Assembly (NCBI GenBank): GCA_017530275.1 | Contig: JAFXMP010000320.1 | Span: 1 to 9,026, forward strand | DNA: 9,026 nt | Source of the DNA: Clostridia bacterium | Lineage (GTDB): Bacteria; Bacillota_A; Clostridia; Christensenellales; Aristaeellaceae | Direction: 5' to 3' | Part shown: one piece after another, positions 1 to 6,603 of the stretch | How the letters are laid out: each line of letters begins with the position of its first letter | Position numbering within the stretch: position 1 is the stretch's first letter | Translations under genes and position numbers: made by a program | The notes under the pieces: generated by a model | What the model was told of the DNA's origin: nothing | Databases searched by the model: none | What the model saw: only the letters and a program-made list of their open reading frames with translations

Positions 1-2
1 AT

Positions 3-713
3 ACCCCATGTTGGAATGAACGGACAAATGCTTTTTACAAAAGATTAGGCTATTGGATCATAAAGGTTGAGGATGGATTCGTCTTTTACCAGAAAAGAAA
101 AAGCGAACCCAACAAGGCAGTATTGTATATCCACGGCAAAGGCGGCAGCGCAGCGGAGTGTGAACATTACCGGCCGCTGTTTCCGGAATGTGAGGTCATA
201 GGGCTGGATTATCAGACCTTTACCCCGTGGGAGACCGGCGCGGAGATACGAGCGGCGGTGGAGGGGCTGAAGGCGGAGGGTAAGCGCGTCATCGTGATCG
301 CAAACAGCATCGGCGCATACTTCAGCATGAACGCTGGGATCGACGCGATGATCGAAAAGGCCTGGTTCATTTCACCCATCGTGGATATGGAGAAGCTGAT
401 CACCGATATGATGCGGGGGACCAATGCCACGGAAGCGGAACTGGAAGCCAAGGGAACCATCCATACCGCGTTCGGCGAGGACCTGTCTTGGAATTACCTC
501 TGCTATGTGCGAAGCCATCCCATCCGTTGGACGGCGCCGACGCAGATCCTCTATGGAAGCCGTGACAACCTGACGCCATTTAAAACCATCCGCGATTTTG
601 CAAAGACGCACCATGCCGCCCTCACCGTCATGGAAGAAGGCGAGCACTGGTTTCATACGGAGGAACAGATGCGGTTTCTGGACGACTGGATCATGAAAGA
701 GAATCATCAATAA
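3..713 (+). CDS. GNAT acetyltransferase-alpha/beta hydrolase fusion protein, 5' end outside window
   Basis: The frame is open from the window edge. The first ~33 codons read like the end of a GNAT N-acetyltransferase (NERTNAFYKRLGY, then a final beta strand), and the frame continues without a stop into an alpha/beta hydrolase. Counting from codon 3, the hydrolase starts near residue 41 with LYIHGKGG (oxyanion-hole strand). The likely triad is Ser102 in ANSIGAY, Asp188 in YGSRDNLTPF and His215 in GEHWFH. The hydrolase part is about 197 residues, the usual size for small single-domain hydrolases of this kind. A TTG at 123 could be called as a start, but it has no Shine-Dalgarno and lies inside the first beta strand, so a fused protein fits better. 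The substrate is unknown. The next gene begins 1-52 nt after the stop, depending on its start, which suggests co-transcription. The hydrolase call is strong; the fusion rests on a short GNAT tail. Confidence 0.85.
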   Translation, partial: TPCWNERTNAFYKRLGYWIIKVEDGFVFYQKRKSEPNKAVLYIHGKGGSAAECEHYRPLFPECEVIGLDYQTFTPWETGAEIRAAVEGLKAEGKRVIVIANSIGAYFSMNAGIDAMIEKAWFISPIVDMEKLITDMMRGTNATEAELEAKGTIHTAFGEDLSWNYLCYVRSHPIRWTAPTQILYGSRDNLTPFKTIRDFAKTHHAALTVMEEGEHWFHTEEQMRFLDDWIMKENHQ

Positions 714-765
714 AATGGAGCGAGTATGGCTATCGAACATGTGCTGCGGCAGAAAGGAAATAGCA

Positions 766-1134
766 ATGCTGTTTAGGGGGATCGGCAGGACTTTCTCCAC
801 GGAAAACGATCAGCAATACGAAACGATTGGGGCATTCTGGGATGAGCTTGCGGCGAAGTATGGCCGGGAGAACCTGCAGGGGCTTGGGTATGGCTGGAAG
901 GAACGATCCATTGAGTATATCATTGGCTTAATCTACGGAGAGATTGACGGAGCGGACCGGGCTGTGAAACTGCCGGATACAGGCTGGGTTACGGTTCGGG
1001 GCCAGACAGCGGATCTTGGAAAGATCTATGAAAAGATATATCGGGAAGGCAGATTGGAATATGAGATCGAGCGCTTTACCGACAGTGGTAACTGTGAGAT
1101 CATGTATTGCCGATCAACCGACCGGGACAAGTGA
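766..1134 (+). CDS. GyrI-like / AraC-type effector-binding domain protein
   Basis: The product has 122 residues from the ATG at 766. The pattern GIGRTFSTENDQQYETIGAFWDE, a central GLGYGW-to-IIGL strand, GWVTVRG, and a C-terminal pair of strands around YEIERFTDSGNCEIMYCR is typical of stand-alone GyrI-like (AraC effector-binding fold) proteins. These bind small hydrophobic or cationic molecules and some act as transcription cofactors or hydrolases; the ligand here cannot be told. The 766 start has an AAAGGAAA ribosome binding site 5 nt upstream. An in-frame ATG at 715 has no such site and adds residues unlike the family. A third ATG at 726, in another frame, has a GGAG site 5 nt upstream and reads MAIEHVLRQK, which would continue sensibly into this protein if one A of the 753-755 run were removed. 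The native gene may therefore have started at 726 and be frameshifted here. It is followed after 15 nt by the DUF3795 gene. Confidence 0.78.
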   Translation: MLFRGIGRTFSTENDQQYETIGAFWDELAAKYGRENLQGLGYGWKERSIEYIIGLIYGEIDGADRAVKLPDTGWVTVRGQTADLGKIYEKIYREGRLEYEIERFTDSGNCEIMYCRSTDRDK

Positions 1135-1149
1135 GGAGGCCTGAAAGGA

Positions 1150-1575
1150 ATGTTCACCAAGGATATGATCGCCCCATGCGGACTGGACTGCAGCATCTGC
1201 AAGCGCGCGCTGGCCGGGACCGATCCCTGTGCCGGATGCCGCGGCCCAAACGACAACAAGCCGGAGTTTTGTTCAGAGAGATGCGGCATCATTCTGTGCG
1301 AAAAGAGAAAGTCGAATGGGTATTCGTTCTGCGATGAGTGCCCGGATTTTCCCTGCGCCGACGTCGTGGAAAAGGAGACCCGGTACGGATCGCAGTACCC
1401 GCTGCGCGAATCCCCGCTGGAGAATCTGCGGTTCATCCGGGAGGCGGGGATGGCCGCTTTCCTGGAACGCGAGCGGAAGCAGTGGACCTGTTCTGCCTGC
1501 GGAGGTGTCATCTGTGTCCACACAGGTGTGTGCAGCGGTTGTGGCCGGCAGTACGCCGGGTCAATGGAGCACTGA
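1150..1575 (+). CDS. DUF3795 domain cysteine-rich protein
   Basis: The product has 141 residues, 16 of them cysteine. The N-terminus MIAPCGLDCSICKRAL, followed by CAGC, the paired Cys at 41/45/50 and CDECPDFPC at 61-69, is the hallmark of DUF3795 proteins. Residues 114-131 (CSAC...CSGC) look like an added zinc ribbon. A metal-binding role is expected from the cysteine spacing, but the biochemical function of the family is not known. Translation starts at ATG 1150, with AGGAGG at 1134-1139 overlapping the stop of the previous gene and a second purine stretch (AAAGGA) directly before the ATG. It sits in a same-strand run between the GyrI-like gene and a GNAT gene, 19 nt from the latter. The protein is probably cytoplasmic, as no signal peptide or membrane segment is seen. 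Confidence 0.85.
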   Translation: MFTKDMIAPCGLDCSICKRALAGTDPCAGCRGPNDNKPEFCSERCGIILCEKRKSNGYSFCDECPDFPCADVVEKETRYGSQYPLRESPLENLRFIREAGMAAFLERERKQWTCSACGGVICVHTGVCSGCGRQYAGSMEH

Positions 1576-1594
1576 TGCAAAGAAGGAGACTGGA

Positions 1595-2077
1595 ATGCAG
1601 GAGATCACATTCGCAAAAGGAAACGAACAGCATCTGAAGGATTGCAGGGACGCACTCTGCCAGTCAACGCTCGGCGAAAGATACTTTTCTTCGCCGGGAA
1701 GCGCGGAAAACGCGATTCTTGAAGGGATCCGACAAGAGAATTTGTATGTGGCGTTCATCGGCGAAGAATGCGTTGGCTTTACATATATCATTCCCAAAGG
1801 CGCGTTTCACAGTTTCCCATACTTGCATATCATCGCCGTGAAGGAAGAATACAGAAACAGGGGGATCGGCAAGGCTCTGCTGGATTATGCTGAAAAGATC
1901 GCGTATGAAATGGCAGACAAGTTTTTCCTTGTTGTCGCGGGCTTTAATCCGGACGCAAAGCGGTTCTATGAAAGAAACGGCTATCGGCAAGTCGGAGAAA
2001 TTCCAAGCCTGTACCGCCCCGGAATCACAGAATACTTGATGGCCAAAGACCTGAAAAGCGATTCAGTCTCACAATGA
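1595..2077 (+). CDS. GNAT family N-acetyltransferase
   Basis: The product has 160 residues and forms a single GNAT domain. Strand beta4 (YLHIIAVKEEY, 77-86) is followed by the acetyl-CoA pyrophosphate loop RNRGIG (87-92), and the C-terminal helix and strand NPDAKRFYERNGYRQVGEI (118-136) are the classical GNAT ending. The acceptor substrate cannot be predicted. The frame is open far upstream, to 1229, through the DUF3795 gene, but the start is placed at ATG 1595: GAAGGAGA (1582-1589) lies 5 nt before it and MQEITFAKGNEQHL is a normal first strand. It ends the run of four plus-strand genes; the sequence after the stop appears degraded. Confidence 0.88.
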   Translation: MQEITFAKGNEQHLKDCRDALCQSTLGERYFSSPGSAENAILEGIRQENLYVAFIGEECVGFTYIIPKGAFHSFPYLHIIAVKEEYRNRGIGKALLDYAEKIAYEMADKFFLVVAGFNPDAKRFYERNGYRQVGEIPSLYRPGITEYLMAKDLKSDSVSQ

Positions 2078-2245
2078 AACCGAGATTTCGTTTTGACGCG
2101 TAAGATCGAGAAGATTGCCGATTTACCGATTGACCGCTCTTTCCTGATATGCAAGAAGGAACTGTTGAATGACGGATAAAGGGTGGCGAAGAACCAACTC
2201 AGGGGGAAGACGGTTGATTTCGAAAAAGTGCAGGAGGAATACTGA
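2078..2245 (+). pseudogene. possible remnant of an unidentified gene
   Basis: Directly after the GNAT stop, the same frame reads 33 protein-like codons (including RKIEKIADLPIDRSFLI) to a TAA at 2177-2179. It then reads 21 more (VAKNQLRGKTVDFEKVQEEY) to a TGA at 2243-2245. That TGA overlaps the ATG of the next ORF as TGATG, a layout typical of coupled genes, and the AGGAGG at 2232-2237 lies inside the frame. I do not recognise the product. The simplest reading is the tail of a decayed gene that once sat upstream of the TIGR04076 gene. It could instead be non-coding DNA that looks coding by chance. Confidence 0.35.
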
Positions 2246-2391
2246 TGCCAAAGGTTAAGCTGACAATTGCAGAGAGTCAATGCAGATGTGGCTATTTCAA
2301 AAAGGGACAAGAGTTTATCGTTGAAGATCTGTGCCCGCCTTTGTGCCATGAACTATGGAACAGTACGGCAGAGCGAGATTGCGGTATTTGA
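2245..2391 (+). pseudogene. 5' fragment of a TIGR04076 family gene
   Basis: ATG 2245 has a perfect AGGAGG (2232-2237) 7 nt upstream. The ORF gives 48 residues beginning MPKVKLTIAESQCRCGYFKK and containing FIVEDLCPPLCHELWN, the conserved N-terminal half of TIGR04076 proteins, small Cys-containing proteins of unknown function usually about 80-100 residues long. The match stops at CHELWN, around 2361. The remaining residues (STAERDCGI) are out-of-frame reading of the tnpV sequence that begins there. The gene is therefore truncated by a recombination or deletion junction, and the C-terminal half with the Asp/Cys-rich motif is missing. The short product could still be translated, but is unlikely to fold as the family does. 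Confidence 0.7.
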
Positions 2392-2630
2392 AAGAGCATC
2401 GCTCCAATTATTTCACCCGTCTGCTGCTCTCTGGGAAATTGTATGTCGACTTGAACGAAACGGATGCTGAAGCTCAACGCTTGCTGGAAACAATGATCCC
2501 GGCGATGGCGAGGCAGGAAGGCGTTACGGAAAAACTGAAAGCCTCTGATCCGATGAAATGGGTCAGCATGATGAACGTTATCAAAGCCCAGGTGGAGGAA
2601 ATGATCTGGAACGAATTGATCTGCGTGTAA
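2355..2630 (+). CDS. tnpV: TnpV family transposon-encoded protein, 5'-truncated
   Basis: The product has 91 residues. YGRARLRYLKEHRSNYFTRL, then LLSGKL, ETMIPAMARQEGVTEKLKA and a final MNNIxxxxEEMIWNELI-like helix (MNVIKAQVEEMIWNELI here) match the C-terminal three-quarters of TnpV, an accessory protein first described in the Tn4451 group of clostridial transposons and widespread in gut Clostridia. Intact TnpV is about 115-125 residues. The N-terminal stretch with the usual GDYxxPNL motif is absent, because the sequence upstream of about 2360 belongs to the TIGR04076 gene. ATG 2355 has no clear ribosome binding site, and a stop lies immediately upstream in frame. It is probably a non-functional relic of a mobile element; no recombinase gene or element end is in view. 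A terminator follows the stop by 3 nt. Confidence 0.72.
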   Translation: MEQYGRARLRYLKEHRSNYFTRLLLSGKLYVDLNETDAEAQRLLETMIPAMARQEGVTEKLKASDPMKWVSMMNVIKAQVEEMIWNELICV

Positions 2631-2633
2631 CAG

Positions 2634-2671
2634 AAAAAACCAGCCGCTTCATCGGAGGCGGCTGGTTTTTA
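2634..2671. terminator. bidirectional intrinsic terminator
   Basis: A perfect 10-bp inverted repeat (AACCAGCCGC at 2638-2647, GCGGCTGGTT at 2658-2667) encloses a 10-nt loop, with an A-run on the left and a T-run on the right. It can therefore stop transcripts from both directions: the plus-strand tnpV side and the converging minus-strand galE side. It lies between the two stop codons (2630 and 2740). Confidence 0.88.
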
Positions 2672-2739
2672 TAGATTTTTCAAAAGATGACAAAACCGAC
2701 TTCTTCATCATTTCAATCTCTTTTTAGCACATCATTTGC

Positions 2740-3738
2740 TTATGCTTTTTGGGCGAACTTCCAAGCACTTCTGCACATATCTTCAATACTGTGGGTTGCC
2801 TCCCAGCCTAGCAGCCGTTTGGCCTTTTCAGCATCTGCCCAAAAAGCGGGCAGATCACCATCCCGTCGAGGGCCGATCACATAGGGCAGCTTGATTTTAT
2901 TGGCGTTTTCAAAAGCATGTACGAGTTCCAGCACGGATATACCATGTCCTGTACCCAGATTAATGGGCTCCACACCTTCGTAGCTTTGAGCATATTCCAG
3001 TGCCTTCAAATGGCCAACAGCCAGATCCACCACATGCAGGTAATCCCTCTGACAGGTGCCGTCCGGCGTGGGATAATCATCTCCAAAGATAGTCAGCTTT
3101 TCCAATTGTCCGGCTGCAACTCGTCCAATATATGGCATCAGATTGTTAGGAATCCCATTGGGATCATCACCCAGTAAACCGGATTCATGGGCACCAATGG
3201 GGTTGAAGTATCGAAGCAGCACGGCGCAAAAATCAGGATGAGCCGCAGTATAGTCGGTAAGAATCCGCTCGATCATCACCTTTGTCCATCCATAGGGGCT
3301 GGATGATTGAATGGCGGGCATTTCTTCCTTGTACGGGTGGGGATTATCGGGACCATAAACGGTAGCAGAGGAAGAAAAAATCAGTTTTTTGCAATCTGCT
3401 CCCTCCATCATTTCCAGCAGCGTCATGGTGCTGTCCAGGTTGTTGCGATAATAAGAAAGCGGTTTTTTTACGCTTTCGCCCACGGCTTTAAGACCCGCGA
3501 AATGGATCACAGCATCTATTAAATTCTGCTCAAAAACGATTTGCAGCGCATTTTTGTCTGCACAATCAATCTGATAGAAAATTGGCCGTATGCCTGTGAT
3601 TTGCTGAATATGATCGATGACATTTGCTTTCGCGTTGGAAAGATTATCCACAATGATGACATGATGCCCAGCCTTTTGCAGTTCCACCACCGTATGACTA
3701 CCAATATATCCAGCGCCGCCCGTTACCAATACATTCAT
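2740..3738 (-). CDS. galE: UDP-glucose 4-epimerase
   Basis: The product has 332 residues and is close in length and numbering to E. coli GalE (338). It interconverts UDP-galactose and UDP-glucose with tightly bound NAD in the cytoplasm, the last Leloir step. Visible features are the Rossmann loop GGAGYIGSH (7-15), Asp31 for the NAD ribose in [15 protein letters not shown] (80-89), the catalytic Ser124 in SSSATVYG, the Tyr149-x3-Lys153 pair (YGWTK), and the UDP-binding RRDGDLP (291-297). Position 299 is Phe, a bulky residue like Tyr299 in E. coli, which in that family favours UDP-Gal/UDP-Glc over N-acetylated sugars. The ATG overlaps the galT stop as ATGA, and its AAGGAGG site lies within the last galT codons, so translation is probably coupled. 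It is the last gene of the minus-strand operon. Confidence 0.97.
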   Translation of the reverse strand: MNVLVTGGAGYIGSHTVVELQKAGHHVIIVDNLSNAKANVIDHIQQITGIRPIFYQIDCADKNALQIVFEQNLIDAVIHFAGLKAVGESVKKPLSYYRNNLDSTMTLLEMMEGADCKKLIFSSSATVYGPDNPHPYKEEMPAIQSSSPYGWTKVMIERILTDYTAAHPDFCAVLLRYFNPIGAHESGLLGDDPNGIPNNLMPYIGRVAAGQLEKLTIFGDDYPTPDGTCQRDYLHVVDLAVGHLKALEYAQSYEGVEPINLGTGHGISVLELVHAFENANKIKLPYVIGPRRDGDLPAFWADAEKAKRLLGWEATHSIEDMCRSAWKFAQKA

Positions 3739-5231
3739 GTATTTCCCTCCTTATTGACAGAATCAATAAACCGTTCAAAAGCAGCTTGGCCGTCAGCGTT
3801 TCTCTTGTAAATGCCTGCGTGTTCCAGTACCTTGGCAAACACTTTGCCAACTTCCGCTTTCAGAATGTTTGCAGCATTCTCTCGAGTGAAGGTGTATTGC
3901 TGTTTCAGTTCTTCCGCCCAAGGGGCATGCTTTTCCATTTCGCCTGTCAACGGCGCGTTTGTCACCAGCGCATCAGCCAGATCCGAAAGCTCCTTTTTGA
4001 GCCTCGAAGGAAGCACGGCCAGCCCCATGACTTCGATGAGCCCAATGTTTTCCTTCTTGATGTGATGCAGCTCCGCGTGGGGATGATACACGCCCAAGGG
4101 ATGCTCCTCGGTGGTGATGTTGTTACGCAGCACGAGGTCGATTTCATAATCGTTCCCGCGCCTGCGGGCGATGGGCGTGATGGTGTTATGGGGCACGCCC
4201 TCGGTTTCAGCGAAAATGAAAGCTATTTCATCGGTATATTTGCGCCAGCGGCACAAAATCTTATCAGCAAGCTCAGCCAGCCTGTCCCGGTCCGGACCGG
4301 TCAAGCGGATCACGCTCATGGGCCACTTGACGATGCCCGCCCGGATATCCTCATAGCCTGCAAAGACGACGTCCCGCTCCACCGGCGCTTTCTCCATGGG
4401 AAAAGTGAAATGCCCGCCCTGGAAATGCTCGTGGCTGAGGATGCTGCCGCCCACGATGGGCAGATCGGCATTGCTGCCCACGAAATAATGGGGAAACTCC
4501 GTGACAAAATCCAGCAGTTTATTGAACGCCGCCCTGTCGATCACCATGGGCGTATGCTGTGCGTTGAATACAATACAATGTTCATTGTAGTACACATAAG
4601 GACTGTATTGCAGAAACCATGGACTGCCCGCAATCGTCACCGGAATGATGCGGTGATTTTGTCTGGGCGGATGGTTCATACGTCCGGCATATCCCTCGTT
4701 CTCGGCACATAGCTGGCACTTTGGATAGCCGCTTTGCGGAGCGTTTTTAGCCGCAGCAATGGCCTTTGGATCCTTTTCCGGCTTACTCAGGTTGATGGTG
4801 ATCACCAGATCGCCGTACTCCGTGGGAGCAAGCCAGCGCATATCCTTGGATACTCGGTAGCAGCGGATATAATCGGTATCCTGGGAGAACTGATAATACC
4901 AGTCGGTGGCTGCCTAGGGCGATTGGGCGTACAGCGACGCGAAATGCCTGCGCACTTCGTGAGGCCTCGGCGTCAAAATGCCCATCAGCTTTGTATCCAG
5001 CAGATCCCGGCTGGTAATGTCCCCGGCGCATAGGCCCCGCTGCACTGCATCGTCCAATAAGCCTTTGAGGATTTCCTCCAAAGGAAGATCAGCCGCTTTA
5101 ACCGGTTCAAAGCTATGCAGGGCAAGCGCATCCAGCAGCTGATTCAGGATAAAGGTTTGATCGCATTCCTCGATCAGCGCGTGTTTCAGCCCGTATTGAA
5201 CGAGCGATGCCAGCAAGCAGTTCACATCCAT
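3735..5231 (-). pseudogene. galT: galactose-1-phosphate uridylyltransferase (Gram-positive type), interrupted by in-frame TAG
   Basis: The whole frame spans 498 codons plus TGA, the normal size of the long Gram-positive GalT. It starts at ATG 5231, 2 nt after the galK stop, with GGGAG upstream. GalT moves UMP from UDP-glucose to galactose-1-phosphate. The N-terminal helical part (MDVNCLLASLVQYGL...LLDTKLMGILTPRP) ends at ...YAQSP, codon 105. Codon 106 is TAG (4914-4916), and the same frame then continues with [20 protein letters not shown], the sequence expected in the family, where a Glu usually follows SP. The catalytic [13 protein letters not shown] (His267/His269 in full numbering) and the CQLC motif lie after the stop. 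An internal ATG at 4841 could restart a 368-residue product, but it has only AAGG 2 nt upstream and would lack the first 130 residues. The gene is broken unless the stop is read through or is a sequencing error. No other frame disruption is seen. Confidence 0.9.
4914..4916 (-). other. premature TAG codon inside galT (codon 106)
   Basis: One codon separates two in-frame parts of galT that together give one full-length family member. It is one substitution away from GAG (Glu, the residue I expect here) or CAG (Gln). There is no length change and no frameshift around it. None of the nine complete or nearly complete genes in the window ends with TAG; they use TGA or TAA. Confidence 0.93.
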
Positions 5232-5233
5232 GA

Positions 5234-6376
5234 TCAAATCTCCCGTACATTTTCCAGTTTCCCACCATCGGGAACAATGTGCAGCACATGGCACATACCT
5301 GCGCCAAGTGCATCTTCGATACCTGATTTGAAAGCGTCCAGCCGTTCTGTGGGGACGAAAGCCTGAATCGTACCGGCAAACCCGCCGCCATGCACCCGGC
5401 AAGCCCCCTGTCCGTCCAACAACTCTTCCGCCAACGCCAAAGCCAAGGCCACTTCCTGATGCTTCGTCCGTCCGGCAGGGATGACGTTTTGCAGCAGACA
5501 CCAGGAGGATTTTCCCGATTCCCTGACGCCTTGCAGGAAGATATCAAAATCACCAGCCAGCAGCGCCTGTTTCTGAGCTATAACCCTGCGGTTTTCGTTG
5601 TACACATGAATAGCTCTCAGAATGGGACGATCCCCCACAGCATCCCGAAGTGCAGGCAGCTGCCGCCAGAATTCATCCTCCGGCACATCCCGCAGCGTTT
5701 CCTTTCCAAAGAAGCGGCACACGGCATGTAATTCCTGGGTAATTGCGGCATACTCATCGGTCAGATCGGCATGGTCTGCTCCAGTATCAATGATGCACAA
5801 AGCATACCCTGTAGCGGCAAAATCAAAGTTCAGCTTTTCCACCCGGGGATTCATGGGGTCGGCGAAATCAATGAATACCATACCGCCCACACTGGATGCG
5901 GTCTGATCCATCAGGCCGCAGGGTTTGCCAAAGTATACGTTTTCAGCATACTGCCCAATCTTTGCAATCTCGACAGCGTTCAGTTTATTTTGGAAAAACA
6001 GTGTATTGAGGATACTGCCGATCAGCACCTCAAACGCAGCGGAAGAGCTGAGCCCGCTGCCCGGCAGCACGGTGGAGGATACCTGAGCGTCAAAACCCTG
6101 CAAAACGGCTCCACGCTGGGCAAAGGCGGCGGCAACGCCCCGGATCAGGGCAGCAGTGGTATTCATCTCCTCTGGATGAATGGTCAGATCGTTCACATCC
6201 ACTTCCACCAGCGGATATCCTTCTGACTGTACCCGGATGATCCCATCGTGATTCAGCGTTATCCGAGCAGTGGTTTTCAGATCGACAGCTGCCGCCAGCA
6301 CGCACCCGTGCTGATGATCGGTATGATTGCCGCTGATTTCGGTGCGGCCCGGAGCGGAAAAAACATATTGCTTCAT
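5234..6376 (-). CDS. galK: galactokinase
   Basis: This 380-residue GHMP kinase phosphorylates galactose at C1 with ATP in the cytoplasm, the first committed Leloir step. It shows the galactokinase signature APGRTEISGNHTDHQHG (8-24, catalytic Arg11), the ATP loop LPGSGLSSSAA (104-114), FGKPCGLMDQ (149-158, catalytic-base Asp157) and the C-terminal RVHGGGFAGTIQAF motif (327-340). The signature starts about 25 residues earlier than in E. coli GalK, so the N-terminus is short although total length is normal. ATG 6376 is preferred because AAAGGCGG lies 9 nt upstream; an in-frame GTG at 6406 would add ten residues without family resemblance. The stop is 2 nt from the galT ATG, so the two are co-transcribed and probably coupled. 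Confidence 0.95.
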   Translation of the reverse strand: MKQYVFSAPGRTEISGNHTDHQHGCVLAAAVDLKTTARITLNHDGIIRVQSEGYPLVEVDVNDLTIHPEEMNTTAALIRGVAAAFAQRGAVLQGFDAQVSSTVLPGSGLSSSAAFEVLIGSILNTLFFQNKLNAVEIAKIGQYAENVYFGKPCGLMDQTASSVGGMVFIDFADPMNPRVEKLNFDFAATGYALCIIDTGADHADLTDEYAAITQELHAVCRFFGKETLRDVPEDEFWRQLPALRDAVGDRPILRAIHVYNENRRVIAQKQALLAGDFDIFLQGVRESGKSSWCLLQNVIPAGRTKHQEVALALALAEELLDGQGACRVHGGGFAGTIQAFVPTERLDAFKSGIEDALGAGMCHVLHIVPDGGKLENVREI

Positions 6377-6418
6377 AGCTATATACCGCCTTTCTGCGAA
6401 AGGCACCGATGAGGTTAT

Positions 6419-6435
6419 GAAACCGGTACCGTTTC
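6419..6435. promoter_or_regulatory. candidate operator palindrome upstream of galK
   Basis: GAAACCGGTACCGTTTC has perfect 5-bp arms (GAAAC/GTTTC) around a near-symmetric GGTAC core and lies 43 bp upstream of the galK ATG. LacI-family operators often have GAAAC-type arms. The stretch 6418-6431 also matches the CcpA cre consensus TGWAANCGNTNWCA at all but two positions. Either reading would place galK, or the divergent signal next to it, under sugar or catabolite control. No clear -10/-35 pair for galK was found beside it. Confidence 0.4.
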
Positions 6436-6451
6436 GCTTGGTCGAAAATTT

Positions 6452-6460
6452 TGCTATACT
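6452..6460 (+). promoter_or_regulatory. candidate plus-strand extended -10 promoter
   Basis: TGCTATACT has the extended -10 form (TGn followed by a TATAAT-like hexamer, 5 of 6 positions). The -35 region at normal spacing is poor, so recognition would rely on the extended element. It faces away from galK, towards the structured segment at 6464-6625. Confidence 0.35.
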
Positions 6461-6502
6461 GCATCTGTAGGTCTCAGCACACTACAGAACCCGAGGAGGT
6501 GA

Positions 6503-6559
6503 GTGGCGGGGCTGAATAGCGGCAAACCCCGCATAGCTATATGGTGTCGGCTGTCCTAA
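6503..6559 (+). CDS. possible leader peptide
   Basis: A GTG at 6503 follows GAGGAG (6493-6498) by 4 nt and opens an 18-codon ORF, MAGLNSGKPRIAIWCRLS, ending in TAA at 6557-6559. Its last codons cover the TCGGCTGTC arm that can pair with the terminator stem, so a ribosome paused on it could change the RNA fold, as in ribosome-mediated attenuation. The spacing is short and the start codon is weak. Evidence for translation is only this arrangement. Confidence 0.25.
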   Translation: MAGLNSGKPRIAIWCRLS

Positions 6560-6603
6560 CCTCCTGGCTGCTTCAAAGGAAAGCGAATACGCCTTTATTG
6601 CCG

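Noticed and set aside
1229..1594. N-terminal extension of the GNAT gene to 1229
   Set aside because: This part lies inside the DUF3795 gene in another frame, and the residues do not resemble GNAT proteins. ATG 1595 has a good ribosome binding site.
3786..4712. 308-codon plus-strand ORF opposite galT
   Set aside because: It is entirely antisense to the galT coding frame, which carries clear family motifs. The ORF has no recognisable domain and no ribosome binding site.
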